Shown: positions 1 to 6,293 of the stretch, one piece after another
Layout of the letters: every line of letters starts with the position of its first letter
Numbering within the stretch: the stretch's first letter is position 1
NCBI GenBank assembly: GCA_001771055.1
Contig: MESS01000128.1
Span: forward strand, 328 to 8,028
DNA length: 7,701 nt
Direction of reading: 5' to 3'
Origin: Caldithrix sp. RBG_13_44_9
Lineage (GTDB): Bacteria; Calditrichota; Calditrichia; RBG-13-44-9
Made by a program: the position numbers and the translations under genes
The notes under the pieces: model-generated
Seen by the model: only the letters and a program-made list of their open reading frames with translations
What the model was told of the DNA's origin: nothing
Databases searched by the model: none

Positions 1-301
1 TGCCAAATATGTAAAAGAGCATCACCACTTACCAGTACCAAATTTTGCTGCAGGTGGAATAGCTACTCCCGCCGATGCTTCTCTGATGATGCAATTGGGT
101 GCGGAATCTGTTTTTGTAGGGAGTGGAATTTTTAAATCGTCCGATCCGGCCCGTCGTGCTAAGGCTATTGTCGAAGCTACTACTCACTACATGGATTTTG
201 ATATTGTGGCTAAAGTTTCGGAAGATCTGAAAGAAGCTATGCGGGGAATCGAAATAAGCGAAATTCCGAAGGGACAGCTGCTACAGACACGTGGGTGGTA
301 A
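1..301 (+). CDS. pdxS: PLP synthase lyase subunit PdxS, C-terminal part (5' truncated by window)
   Basis: The reading frame is open from base 2 and gives the last 99 residues, ending in TRGW and TAA at 299-301. The motifs NFAAGGIATPADA, MMQLGAESVFVGSGIF and the tail MRGIEISEIPKGQ are typical of PdxS, the (beta/alpha)8-barrel subunit. It condenses ribose 5-phosphate, glyceraldehyde 3-phosphate and ammonia into pyridoxal 5'-phosphate in the cytoplasm. The FAAGG and GSGIF loops are the phosphate-binding strands at the C-terminal end of the barrel. The family is normally about 290 residues, so roughly two thirds, including the catalytic lysines, lies upstream of the window. A short histidine run (EHHHLP) precedes the FAAGG loop. 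pdxT follows after 6 bases, so the two are surely co-transcribed. The start is not visible. Confidence 0.97.
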   Translation, partial: AKYVKEHHHLPVPNFAAGGIATPADASLMMQLGAESVFVGSGIFKSSDPARRAKAIVEATTHYMDFDIVAKVSEDLKEAMRGIEISEIPKGQLLQTRGW

Positions 302-307
302 GTTTTA

Positions 308-883
308 ATGACAATTGGTATTCTGGCGATTCAGGGAGATTTTGGACTGCACCAAAAAATTCTTGATAAATTAGGTGTTAAACATATAACTGTCCGGAAT
401 GAGGAACAGCTAAAGCAATGTGATGCTCTGATTATTCCGGGGGGTGAATCGACCACTTTTATCAAATTATTGAAATCTGCCCAGCTGGACAGAGCTATAA
501 AAAATTTTGGTCACAAAAAGCCCATCATGGGCACCTGCGCAGGATTAATTTTACTTTCCAGCAAAGTAAGCAACAACTCGGTCGATACTCTTAATTTAAT
601 AGATATCGAAGTTTCCAGAAATGCCTATGGCAGACAAATTGACTCCTTTGTTGATACTGTTGAGCTGACTCTAAAAGAGAAAACTATAAAATTTGAAGGA
701 GTCTTCATAAGAGCTCCGAAAATTAAGAAAATAGGGGAGGGGGTTAGACCTCTTGGGTATCATAAGAAAGATATAATTTTAGCAGAAAATGAAAAAATCC
801 TGGTGGCCACTTTTCATCCTGAGTTAACGTCTGATACATTAGTTCATCAATATTTTATAGAAAAAGTAAAAAAGATACTTTGA
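308..883 (+). CDS. pdxT: PLP synthase glutaminase subunit PdxT
   Basis: This 191-residue protein is a class I glutamine amidotransferase of normal PdxT length. It hydrolyses glutamine and channels the ammonia into the PdxS barrel. Visible motifs are MTIGILAIQGDFGLH at the N-terminus, the oxyanion and glutamine loop IIPGGESTT (42-50), the nucleophile Cys77 in GTCAGL, and His170 and Glu172 in FHPEL, so the Cys-His-Glu triad is complete. SRNAYGRQIDSF (103-114) and the FIRAP segment are also family signatures. The ATG at 308 lies 6 bases after the pdxS stop. The only upstream ribosome site is a weak GGTGG (294-298) inside the last pdxS codons, which suggests translational coupling and keeps subunit amounts matched. 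No frameshift or missing residue is seen. Confidence 0.97.
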   Translation: MTIGILAIQGDFGLHQKILDKLGVKHITVRNEEQLKQCDALIIPGGESTTFIKLLKSAQLDRAIKNFGHKKPIMGTCAGLILLSSKVSNNSVDTLNLIDIEVSRNAYGRQIDSFVDTVELTLKEKTIKFEGVFIRAPKIKKIGEGVRPLGYHKKDIILAENEKILVATFHPELTSDTLVHQYFIEKVKKIL

Positions 884-889
884 CATATA

Positions 890-917
890 CATATCCGATT
901 ATCCGGATATGATAATC
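890..917. repeat. Overlapping inverted repeats just after pdxT
   Basis: Three perfect palindromic pairings share the same bases. CATATCCG (890-897) pairs with CGGATATG (904-911) around a 6-base loop. GATTATC (897-903) pairs with GATAATC (911-917) around a 7-base loop. The 10-base self-complementary core TATCCGGATA occupies 900-909. The two hairpins cannot form together. No T-tract follows on the plus strand, so this is not a canonical intrinsic terminator, although it begins only 7 bases after the pdxT stop and may protect or end that mRNA. A protein-binding site is the other option. Confidence 0.5.
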
Positions 918-1036
918 TCTAATCATACCTCTCAAAATCATCACAATTTTTCTCTCCCTTTTTTCCTGAAACTCATTTTTGTCCCAAGGATCAACTCATT
1001 TCATAAGGCATACAATAACTTCTTGAATTCTCTGAA

Positions 1037-1060
1037 AAACTTTCGAAGTTTAAATTTTTT
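1037..1060. terminator. Weak hairpin plus T-run, possible terminator
   Basis: AAACTT (1037-1042) pairs with AAGTTT (1046-1051) around TCG. It is followed on the plus strand by AAA and six T (1055-1060). On the minus strand the same stem is also followed by T residues, so it could act in both directions between the convergent pdxT and rocD. The stem is almost all A-T and therefore weak, and it lies about 150 bases beyond pdxT and 330 bases beyond rocD. Confidence 0.22.
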
Positions 1061-1087
1061 ATTAAAATAGGAGATATCGGATTATTC

Positions 1088-1105
1088 ACACCATCCTGAT
1101 GGTGT
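1088..1105. repeat. 18-base palindrome ACACCATC-CT-GATGGTGT
   Basis: Perfect 8-base arms are separated by two bases. The two-base centre is too tight for an ideal RNA hairpin, although the innermost pair could open to give a four-base loop, and the arrangement looks more like a dimeric protein operator. A half site, ACACCAT, recurs at 1220-1226. No gene start lies close downstream, so the target of any regulator is unknown. Confidence 0.4.
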
Positions 1106-1149
1106 AACCATGAGTAAACCAGCATATTGAAAATTTGAACTTTAAATTT

Positions 1150-1173
1150 CAGATTTAGAAGTATAAAAATCTG
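1150..1173. repeat. Inverted repeat CAGATTT / AAATCTG
   Basis: Perfect 7-base arms (1150-1156 and 1167-1173) flank a 10-base AT-rich loop. There is no adjacent T-run. This is one of several unassigned stem-loops in the pdxT-rocD gap, and it may be chance in AT-rich DNA. Confidence 0.3.
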
Positions 1174-1225
1174 GAGAAGATTAAAGCAAATCAGGTATTG
1201 ATTAAAAAATTCAGGGAATACACCA

Positions 1226-1243
1226 TGTCTCTGGATTGAGACA
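1226..1243. repeat. Inverted repeat TGTCTC / GAGACA
   Basis: Perfect 6-base arms flank the loop TGGATT. Copies of ATTCAGGG lie on both sides (one near 1209, one near 1247), so the stem-loop sits between two 8-base direct repeats. No T-run follows. Its function is unknown. Confidence 0.3.
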
Positions 1244-1324
1244 GAATTCAGGGTGAGTGTTTCAATAAAAAGGGGAATATTCGCAAAGATAAGTTTACAT
1301 AATATATATTATATTAAAATCGTA

Positions 1325-1333
1325 TGCTATAAT
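1325..1333 (+). promoter_or_regulatory. Extended -10-like element TGCTATAAT
   Basis: A consensus TATAAT (1328-1333) is preceded by TGC, giving an extended -10 match, with very AT-rich DNA upstream that includes the 14-base palindrome ATAATATATATTAT at 1299-1312. The hexamer at -35 spacing is poor (TATATT). Transcription from here would enter rocD from its 3' end as antisense. Chance occurrence is likely at this base composition. Confidence 0.2.
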
Positions 1334-1389
1334 CCCTCTCTATAACATGCCGTCAGATGAAATGTAAATCACCAATTACCTGACATTTC

Positions 1390-2610
1390 CTACCGAAAAT
1401 TTTTGATAACCTTTCCGATCTTGTCCACTGCCCAGTGTATTTGTTCTTCATTTATTACCAATGGAGGTGCAAAACGGATAATATCCCCATGAGTAGGTTT
1501 CGCCAACAATCCCTGTTTCTTAAGTTCTACACATACCTCCCAGGCGGTCTTTCCAGATTTGGTCGGTTTGATCACCATGGCATTCAGTAATCCTTTACCT
1601 CTTACTTTGTTGATTACCGGATATTCATCGGAAAGTCTCTGCATCTCTTTTCGGAATATTTTTCCCATACGATCAGCATTCTGGGGTAATTTTTCCTCCT
1701 TAATTACCTCCAGTGCGGCAATAGCGACCCGGCAAGCCAGAGGATTTCCACCAAAGGTGGATCCATGCTGGCCTGGTTTGATTGACAGCATGACCTCATC
1801 CCGTGTTAGAACAGCTGAAACCGGTAATACTCCTCCGGATAGTGCCTTTCCTAAGATTAAAATATCCGGTTTCACCTTTTCATGATCTGAGGCCAACATT
1901 TTGCCGGTCCTTCCAAGACCTGTCTGGACTTCATCACAAATCAACAAGACATTTTTTGCGCGACACATCTCATAGGCTTGGCGTAAATAACCCTCATTCG
2001 GAACAACCACCCCAGCTTCTCCCTGAATGGGTTCGACCATGAAGGCTGCCACATTAGGATCCTGTAAAGCTTTTTCTAAAGCTTTAAGATTATTAAAGGG
2101 AATAACAACATATCCAGGCATATAAGGCCCAAAACCATCTTTACATTCGGGATCAGTAGAAGAGGAAATTGCTGCCAGGGTTCTACCCCAAAAATTTCCG
2201 GCTGCAAAAATGATTTTGGCTTTATTGTTGGGTATACCTTTCACAGTATAAGCCCACTTGCGGGCAAGTTTTACCGCAGTTTCTCCACCTTCTACTCCGG
2301 TATTCATTGGAAGCACTTTATCATAACCAAAATAACTGGTAACAAACTTCTCATATAATCCCAACACGTTGTTATAAAAAGCTCTGGAAGTAAGAGTTAA
2401 AACTTTCGCCTGCTCGGTTAGAGCTTTAAGTATTTTGGGATGTCCATGGCCCTGGTTAACGGCTGAATAGGCAGATAAAAAATCCATATATTTCTTACCT
2501 TCAACATCCCAAAGCCAAACACCTTTTCCACGTGCTAAAACCACTTCCAGTGGATGATAGTTATGTGCACCATATCTGTGCTCTAATTTAATAAAGTCTT
2601 TAGAATTCAT
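1390..2610 (-). CDS. rocD: Ornithine aminotransferase (ornithine-oxo-acid transaminase)
   Basis: This 406-residue class III PLP aminotransferase transfers the delta-amino group of ornithine to 2-oxoglutarate. The products are glutamate 5-semialdehyde (pyrroline-5-carboxylate) and glutamate, linking arginine/ornithine breakdown with proline and glutamate. Assignment to OAT rather than acetylornithine transaminase rests on HNYHPLEVVL, AYSAVNQGHGHPK, SRAFYNNVLG, MNTGVEGGE, GNFWGRT and KPTHGDIIRFAPPLVI. Using human OAT numbering from memory, the active-site residues Tyr55, Tyr85, Arg180, Glu235, Asp263, Lys292 and Thr322 correspond to Tyr18, Tyr48, Arg143, Glu198, Asp226, Lys255 and Thr285. The constant offset of 37 implies an ungapped alignment through the core; Lys255 (LGKALSGG) forms the Schiff base. 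The protein has no targeting leader, so it is cytoplasmic. The ATG is fixed by an AAGGAG site 8 bases upstream. It is divergent from the glucan phosphorylase gene and appears monocistronic. Confidence 0.95.
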   Translation of the reverse strand: MNSKDFIKLEHRYGAHNYHPLEVVLARGKGVWLWDVEGKKYMDFLSAYSAVNQGHGHPKILKALTEQAKVLTLTSRAFYNNVLGLYEKFVTSYFGYDKVLPMNTGVEGGETAVKLARKWAYTVKGIPNNKAKIIFAAGNFWGRTLAAISSSTDPECKDGFGPYMPGYVVIPFNNLKALEKALQDPNVAAFMVEPIQGEAGVVVPNEGYLRQAYEMCRAKNVLLICDEVQTGLGRTGKMLASDHEKVKPDILILGKALSGGVLPVSAVLTRDEVMLSIKPGQHGSTFGGNPLACRVAIAALEVIKEEKLPQNADRMGKIFRKEMQRLSDEYPVINKVRGKGLLNAMVIKPTKSGKTAWEVCVELKKQGLLAKPTHGDIIRFAPPLVINEEQIHWAVDKIGKVIKNFR

Positions 2611-2618
2611 AATTTACA

Positions 2619-2624
2619 CTCCTT
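2619..2624 (-). promoter_or_regulatory. Shine-Dalgarno AAGGAG for rocD
   Basis: AAGGAG on the minus strand sits 8 bases before the rocD ATG. It shows that the organism uses Shine-Dalgarno initiation for at least some genes and fixes this start. Confidence 0.85.
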
Positions 2625-2698
2625 AATAAAACCGAATTGATCCATCAATTTTCAGCTAAGTTACATTAAAGAAATTTTCGAGACAATGTGAATAAAAT

Positions 2699-2725
2699 AT
2701 TATAATTTTATAATTATCATTTCAA
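2699..2725 (-). promoter_or_regulatory. Candidate sigma70-type promoter for rocD
   Basis: On the minus strand TTGAAA (2720-2725) is followed after 15 bases by a perfect TATAAT (2699-2704); at 17-base spacing the alternative -10 is TAATAT. It would give a leader of roughly 80 bases before the rocD start. The surrounding DNA is so AT-rich that chance matches are common. Confidence 0.35.
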
Positions 2726-2827
2726 TAACTTATTGTATATTCTTATGTTATATATTTTATTTATCTCAAATATTTTTTGTTTATTGTTTTAGAGTTTAAA
2801 AGATATTATTATCTGACTTTATTTTTT

Positions 2828-2840
2828 CTGATAATATCAG
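2828..2840. repeat. Palindrome CTGATA-A-TATCAG next to the phosphorylase ribosome site
   Basis: This 13-base perfect dyad overlaps the first two bases of the AGGGAG ribosome site. In addition, GATATTAT (2802-2809) is the inverse complement of ATAATATC (2831-2838), so a longer hairpin with a 21-base loop could form instead. Either a repressor on the DNA or an RNA structure here could control phosphorylase expression. Function is inferred from position only. Confidence 0.4.
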
Positions 2841-2844
2841 GGAG
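2839..2844 (+). promoter_or_regulatory. Ribosome site AGGGAG that decides the glucan phosphorylase start
   Basis: AGGGAG lies 7 bases before the ATG at 2852, an ideal spacing. The frame is open upstream to a TTG at 2777, but that start has no ribosome site and would add 25 residues from AT-rich promoter-like DNA. The ATG is therefore preferred. Confidence 0.8.
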
Positions 2845-2851
2845 TACAACG

Positions 2852-5431
2852 ATGCAATATCTGGGCGGATTACGGGTAATTCCCCAACTTCCAAGTAGAA
2901 TCATACAACTGAAGGACCTGGCCTATAATCTATATTTTTCCTGGCATCCTGAGGTCAGGGATCTTTTTATCGAAATTGATCGAAATCTGTGGAAAAAGAC
3001 CAATCATAATCCGGTAAAATTCCTATTGGAAGTCCAGCAGAAAAAATTAGAGGCCAAAGCATTAGATTCTTCCTACTTACAGAGGTACCAGGAAGTGATT
3101 TCGGAATTTGATCAGTATTTATCTTTAAAAAAGACCTGGTTTGTAAAAAATTATCCCCAATTAAAAAATCTCCTGGTGGCCTATTTTACTGCCGAATTTG
3201 GTTTCCACGAAAGTTTACCGATATATGCCGGTGGTTTGGGAGTGCTGGCTGGTGATCATCTGAAATCGGCCAGTGATCTAGGCATTCCCATCGTAGGAAT
3301 AAGTCTGTTTTACCATCAAACCTACTTTACTCAGGAAATTGATGCCCATGGTAACCAGATTGCCCATTATAACACCCTAAATCCTTTGGAATTGCCTTTG
3401 CATCTGGTCAAGGATACAAGAAACGATCCCCTGTTGGTTCCGGTAAATATGGGCAATCGTAAAGTGTTTATCCGAATTTGGGAAGCCAAAGTCGGACGCT
3501 GTTCGGCCTATCTGCTTGATACAAATATTTCCCAGAATCATGCTCAAGACCGTGAGATTACCTCCCGGTTGTACGGTGGAGATCAAGAAATGCGGATTGC
3601 CCAGGAAATCATCTTAGGTATGGGTGGAGTTTTGGTGTTGGAAGCTTTAGGCATTTCACCAACCGTCTGGCATATGAATGAAGGACATTCAGTTTTTCTT
3701 TCCTTACAGCGCACTCAGAAATTAGTGCATAAGAATAATCTAAAATTTTATGAGGCGCTGGAAAGCGTGGCTGCTAATACTATTTTCACAACCCACACCC
3801 CGGTACCAGCCGGTAATGATGCATTTCCTCTGCACATAAAAGATAAATATTTTCAAAAATATTGGGAATCAGTAGGAATTCGACGGCATCAATTTTTGGA
3901 ATTAGGCTCACAAATCCAACCTGAAGGTTATGAAATTTTTAATCTTACCATTCTGGCATTGAATTTATCACGTTTCCGAAATGCGGTAAGCAAACTTCAC
4001 GGGGAAGTCTCCCAGGCACTATGGAATACCGTCTGGCCAGACCTCCCCTATTATGAGGTTCCAATAGATTATATTACTAATGGAGTACATGCCGAAAGCT
4101 GGATTGCACGGAAAACCCGGGAAATATTTAAAAAATACCTTGGTCAAAACTGGATTGAAATGCAAGATGATCCATCCTTCTGGAAGATGATAGACAAGAT
4201 CCCGGATCAAAGTATCTGGACGTTAAAATTAGAACTTAAAAAGAAACTGATCAACCATATTCGGGAAAGATTAGAAATCCAATATGAGCGAAACAAAATT
4301 GGCTCTATTCAAATGTTTCGCATTAGACAACTCATGAAACCCCACGTTCTCACCATCGGTTTTGCCAGAAGATTTGCTACCTACAAACGAGGTACTTTGA
4401 TTTTCAGTGATCTGGAGCGTTTGAAAAAAATAATAAACAATCCAGAATTTCCAGTACAGTTCATATTTGCCGGAAAGGCCCATCCCAAGGATGCCGGAGG
4501 CCAGGACCTAATAAAGCAAATCTATCAGTATTCAGTGAGTTCTGAAATGCGTGGAAGAATTATCTTTGTGGAAAACTATGACATGGGCCTGGCTCGGGAT
4601 CTGGTATCTGGTGTAGATATCTGGTTGAATAATCCACGCCGTACTCAGGAAGCTTCCGGGACCAGTGGTCAAAAAGTGGGCATGAACGGTGGATTGAATT
4701 TCAGCGTTTTGGATGGTTGGTGGAATGAGGGATATAATTCAGAGAACGGATGGGCTTTTGGCGAGACGGAAAATTTTGAATCACTTGAAGATTGGGATTC
4801 CTGGGACAGTGAGGAACTTTACGAAATATTGGAGAATGAGATTATTCCATTATATTACAAGAGAAATGAAGAGAATATTCCCACCGAATGGATTCGAATG
4901 ATCAAGAATTCAATGACGCGTATTGTTCCCTATTTTAATACCCACCGGATGATAAAAGAATATGTGGAAAAATTATATCAACCAGCCAGCAACCTTGGTC
5001 ATAGTTATCAACAGAAACATCATTCCATAGCTAAAAGTATTGCAGCCTGGAAAGATAGGATAGATAAACACTGGTCCAGTGTATCCATTGGCCCTCTCCA
5101 TCCTGCGGCAAACGAAAATGGATCAGTGATTCTAAAATTTGGTGAAAAGTATGAGATCCAGGCAAAAGTAAAACTTGGTGAGTTGAAGCCCGCTGAAGTG
5201 AAAGTCCAGATTTTCCTATCCAAAGATGATTCAGACCTGGATGAAATAAAAAGCTATGAAATTTTTGAAATGAATTTACTTAAAAACAGGCAAAAAGATT
5301 ATTATACTTACCGGTCACTGATTAAACCTTCAAACAGTGGTAACTATTTTATTACCTTGCGGGTGCTTCCATTCCATAAAAATTTGCCCAATCCGGTAGA
5401 ACAGGGAATTGTACAATGGTACCAGAAGTGA
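2852..5431 (+). CDS. glgP: Alpha-glucan phosphorylase, DUF3417-containing (GT35)
   Basis: This 859-residue cytoplasmic enzyme removes glucose 1-phosphate from alpha-1,4-glucans (glycogen or maltodextrin) using phosphate and PLP. The N-terminus, LRVIPQLPSRIIQLKDLAYN onward, is the DUF3417 domain (about 1-110), which marks the bacterial/archaeal long-chain phosphorylase subfamily rather than the E. coli GlgP/MalP type. The GT35 core follows: AEFGFHES (from 113), YAGGLGVLAGDH (from 125), WHMNEGHS (from 273), THTPVPAG (from 314), NGVHAESW (from 410), GFARRFATYKRG (503-514, with the Arg and Lys that hold phosphate), and EASGTSGQK with PLP Lys608, then NFSVLDGWWNEGY. The last 120 or so residues form the usual less conserved C-terminal extension. 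An oddity is Gln607 where the classic signature has Met. No other glycogen gene is in the window. It reads away from rocD and converges on mtgA. Confidence 0.95.
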   Translation: MQYLGGLRVIPQLPSRIIQLKDLAYNLYFSWHPEVRDLFIEIDRNLWKKTNHNPVKFLLEVQQKKLEAKALDSSYLQRYQEVISEFDQYLSLKKTWFVKNYPQLKNLLVAYFTAEFGFHESLPIYAGGLGVLAGDHLKSASDLGIPIVGISLFYHQTYFTQEIDAHGNQIAHYNTLNPLELPLHLVKDTRNDPLLVPVNMGNRKVFIRIWEAKVGRCSAYLLDTNISQNHAQDREITSRLYGGDQEMRIAQEIILGMGGVLVLEALGISPTVWHMNEGHSVFLSLQRTQKLVHKNNLKFYEALESVAANTIFTTHTPVPAGNDAFPLHIKDKYFQKYWESVGIRRHQFLELGSQIQPEGYEIFNLTILALNLSRFRNAVSKLHGEVSQALWNTVWPDLPYYEVPIDYITNGVHAESWIARKTREIFKKYLGQNWIEMQDDPSFWKMIDKIPDQSIWTLKLELKKKLINHIRERLEIQYERNKIGSIQMFRIRQLMKPHVLTIGFARRFATYKRGTLIFSDLERLKKIINNPEFPVQFIFAGKAHPKDAGGQDLIKQIYQYSVSSEMRGRIIFVENYDMGLARDLVSGVDIWLNNPRRTQEASGTSGQKVGMNGGLNFSVLDGWWNEGYNSENGWAFGETENFESLEDWDSWDSEELYEILENEIIPLYYKRNEENIPTEWIRMIKNSMTRIVPYFNTHRMIKEYVEKLYQPASNLGHSYQQKHHSIAKSIAAWKDRIDKHWSSVSIGPLHPAANENGSVILKFGEKYEIQAKVKLGELKPAEVKVQIFLSKDDSDLDEIKSYEIFEMNLLKNRQKDYYTYRSLIKPSNSGNYFITLRVLPFHKNLPNPVEQGIVQWYQK

Positions 5432-5485
5432 GGCTGAATAAACTTCTAAAAACGCTAACCAAATTTTAATATTACCTTAAGAGAA

Positions 5486-6259
5486 TCAGCCCATAAAGAG
5501 GCTATCCAGTTCTGATAAAGAATCTTCATACTGAGCAGCATCGATGTATTCAAATTTCCTCAAACGCTCCAATATGACTTTCGACCGCCACAGGACAGAC
5601 CGTTTTAACTGATTCGGTTTCATATCAAGCGGATTTGGTAACACTGCCGCCAATCTTATCATCTCATTAAGCGTCAATTCTTGTGGCGACTTTTGAAAAT
5701 AATATTGTGAAGCAGCATTAATCCCGAAAATATTATAACCCCATTCGGCAATATTAATATAAAGTTCGAGTATCTCACTTTTTGTTAATGATTTTTCGAG
5801 TTCTTTTGTGATTACCCATTCTCTTATTTTTCGTCCGACGTTTTTTTCAGGAGAGAGGTACAGATTGCGTGCTACCTGTTGGGTTATGGTACTCCCTCCC
5901 CGTAAAAATCCGCCTTCCCTGATATTTTTTTTAAGGGATTCCCGGATTTCATACCAGTCAATGCCCTCATGCGACCAGAACGAAGCATCTTCAGAAACAA
6001 TAATTGTCTTTTGCATTAGATCTGGAACTTGCGAAAGAGGAATCCACTTGTAAAATACTTTATTGCGTATTTTAAGATAGTTTTTATCCTTTTCTCTATA
6101 TTTCATATAAGAAGTTTTCTGGGGATGTTTGGATTTCCAGTCCTTGACGTCAGGAGTAGTTATCACTAGGAATATGCCAAAAACCAGCATCAGGAAAAGG
6201 TAGGATAAAAGATAGAGTAGTAAAAATTTTTTCAAGATCTTTATTAAAAAAATGGACAT
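5486..6259 (-). CDS. mtgA: Monofunctional biosynthetic peptidoglycan transglycosylase (GT51)
   Basis: This 257-residue, membrane-anchored murein polymerase elongates glycan strands from lipid II on the outer face of the inner membrane. A basic, hydrophobic N-terminus (about 7-33) forms a signal anchor. The GT51 motifs are in order: EDASFWSHEGID with catalytic Glu90, GGSTITQQVARNLYL (121-135), RKIRE with the second glutamate Glu147, LTKSEILELYIN (158-169) and NIAEWGYNIFGINAAS (169-184). The protein ends soon after the domain, with no penicillin-binding transpeptidase module, so it is monofunctional like E. coli MtgA (about 240 residues). It follows the epimerase gene by 34 bases as the last gene of the minus-strand cluster. 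The ATG has no clear Shine-Dalgarno, and an in-frame TAG directly before it excludes a longer start. Confidence 0.95.
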   Translation of the reverse strand: MSIFLIKILKKFLLLYLLSYLFLMLVFGIFLVITTPDVKDWKSKHPQKTSYMKYREKDKNYLKIRNKVFYKWIPLSQVPDLMQKTIIVSEDASFWSHEGIDWYEIRESLKKNIREGGFLRGGSTITQQVARNLYLSPEKNVGRKIREWVITKELEKSLTKSEILELYINIAEWGYNIFGINAASQYYFQKSPQELTLNEMIRLAAVLPNPLDMKPNQLKRSVLWRSKVILERLRKFEYIDAAQYEDSLSELDSLFMG

Positions 6260-6293
6260 CTAACGTTCAGGGGATTTGCTTGTACATTCATAC

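Larger units (their letters stand above)
884..1389. other. 506-base gap between convergent genes, no supportable ORF
   Basis: This stretch separates the 3' ends of pdxT and rocD. It has no reading frame of credible length with a start and ribosome site; the one ATG with a small frame (1110) stops after six codons. The base composition is uneven: a pyrimidine-rich part around 945-975 and purine- and AT-rich parts around 1170-1320. It contains several short perfect inverted repeats, listed separately. It could hold a small RNA, decayed gene remains or simply terminator and spacer sequence. I cannot choose among these from one sequence. Confidence 0.6.
2611..2851. promoter_or_regulatory. Divergent rocD / glucan phosphorylase promoter region
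   Basis: This region lies between the two divergent start codons and is extremely AT-rich, especially 2690-2830, as expected for back-to-back promoters. For the minus strand one plausible -35/-10 pair can be named (separate entry). For the plus strand many TATA-like hexamers occur between 2740 and 2810, but none has a convincing -35, so I do not choose one. The only clear dyad symmetry near the plus-strand gene is the palindrome at 2828-2840. Confidence 0.6.

Noticed and set aside
1110..1130. Possible tiny ORF starting at the ATG in the pdxT-rocD gap
   Set aside because: It stops after six codons and has no ribosome site.
1299..1312. 14-base palindrome ATAATATATATTAT
   Set aside because: It consists only of A and T in AT-rich DNA, so a chance palindrome is likely; kept only as context for the possible promoter at 1325.
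884..1389. CRISPR array or insertion sequence in the long gap
   Set aside because: There are no regularly spaced direct repeats, no transposase remnant and no terminal inverted repeats with target duplication that I can see.
1559..2042. Plus-strand open frames opposite rocD
   Set aside because: They are antisense to a conserved enzyme, of low complexity of meaning and without any family motif.
2777..2851. Upstream TTG start giving the phosphorylase a 25-residue hydrophobic leader that resembles a signal peptide
   Set aside because: The TTG has no ribosome site, the added stretch is AT-rich promoter-like DNA, the enzyme family is cytoplasmic, and the ATG at 2852 has an ideal AGGGAG site and matches the family N-terminus.
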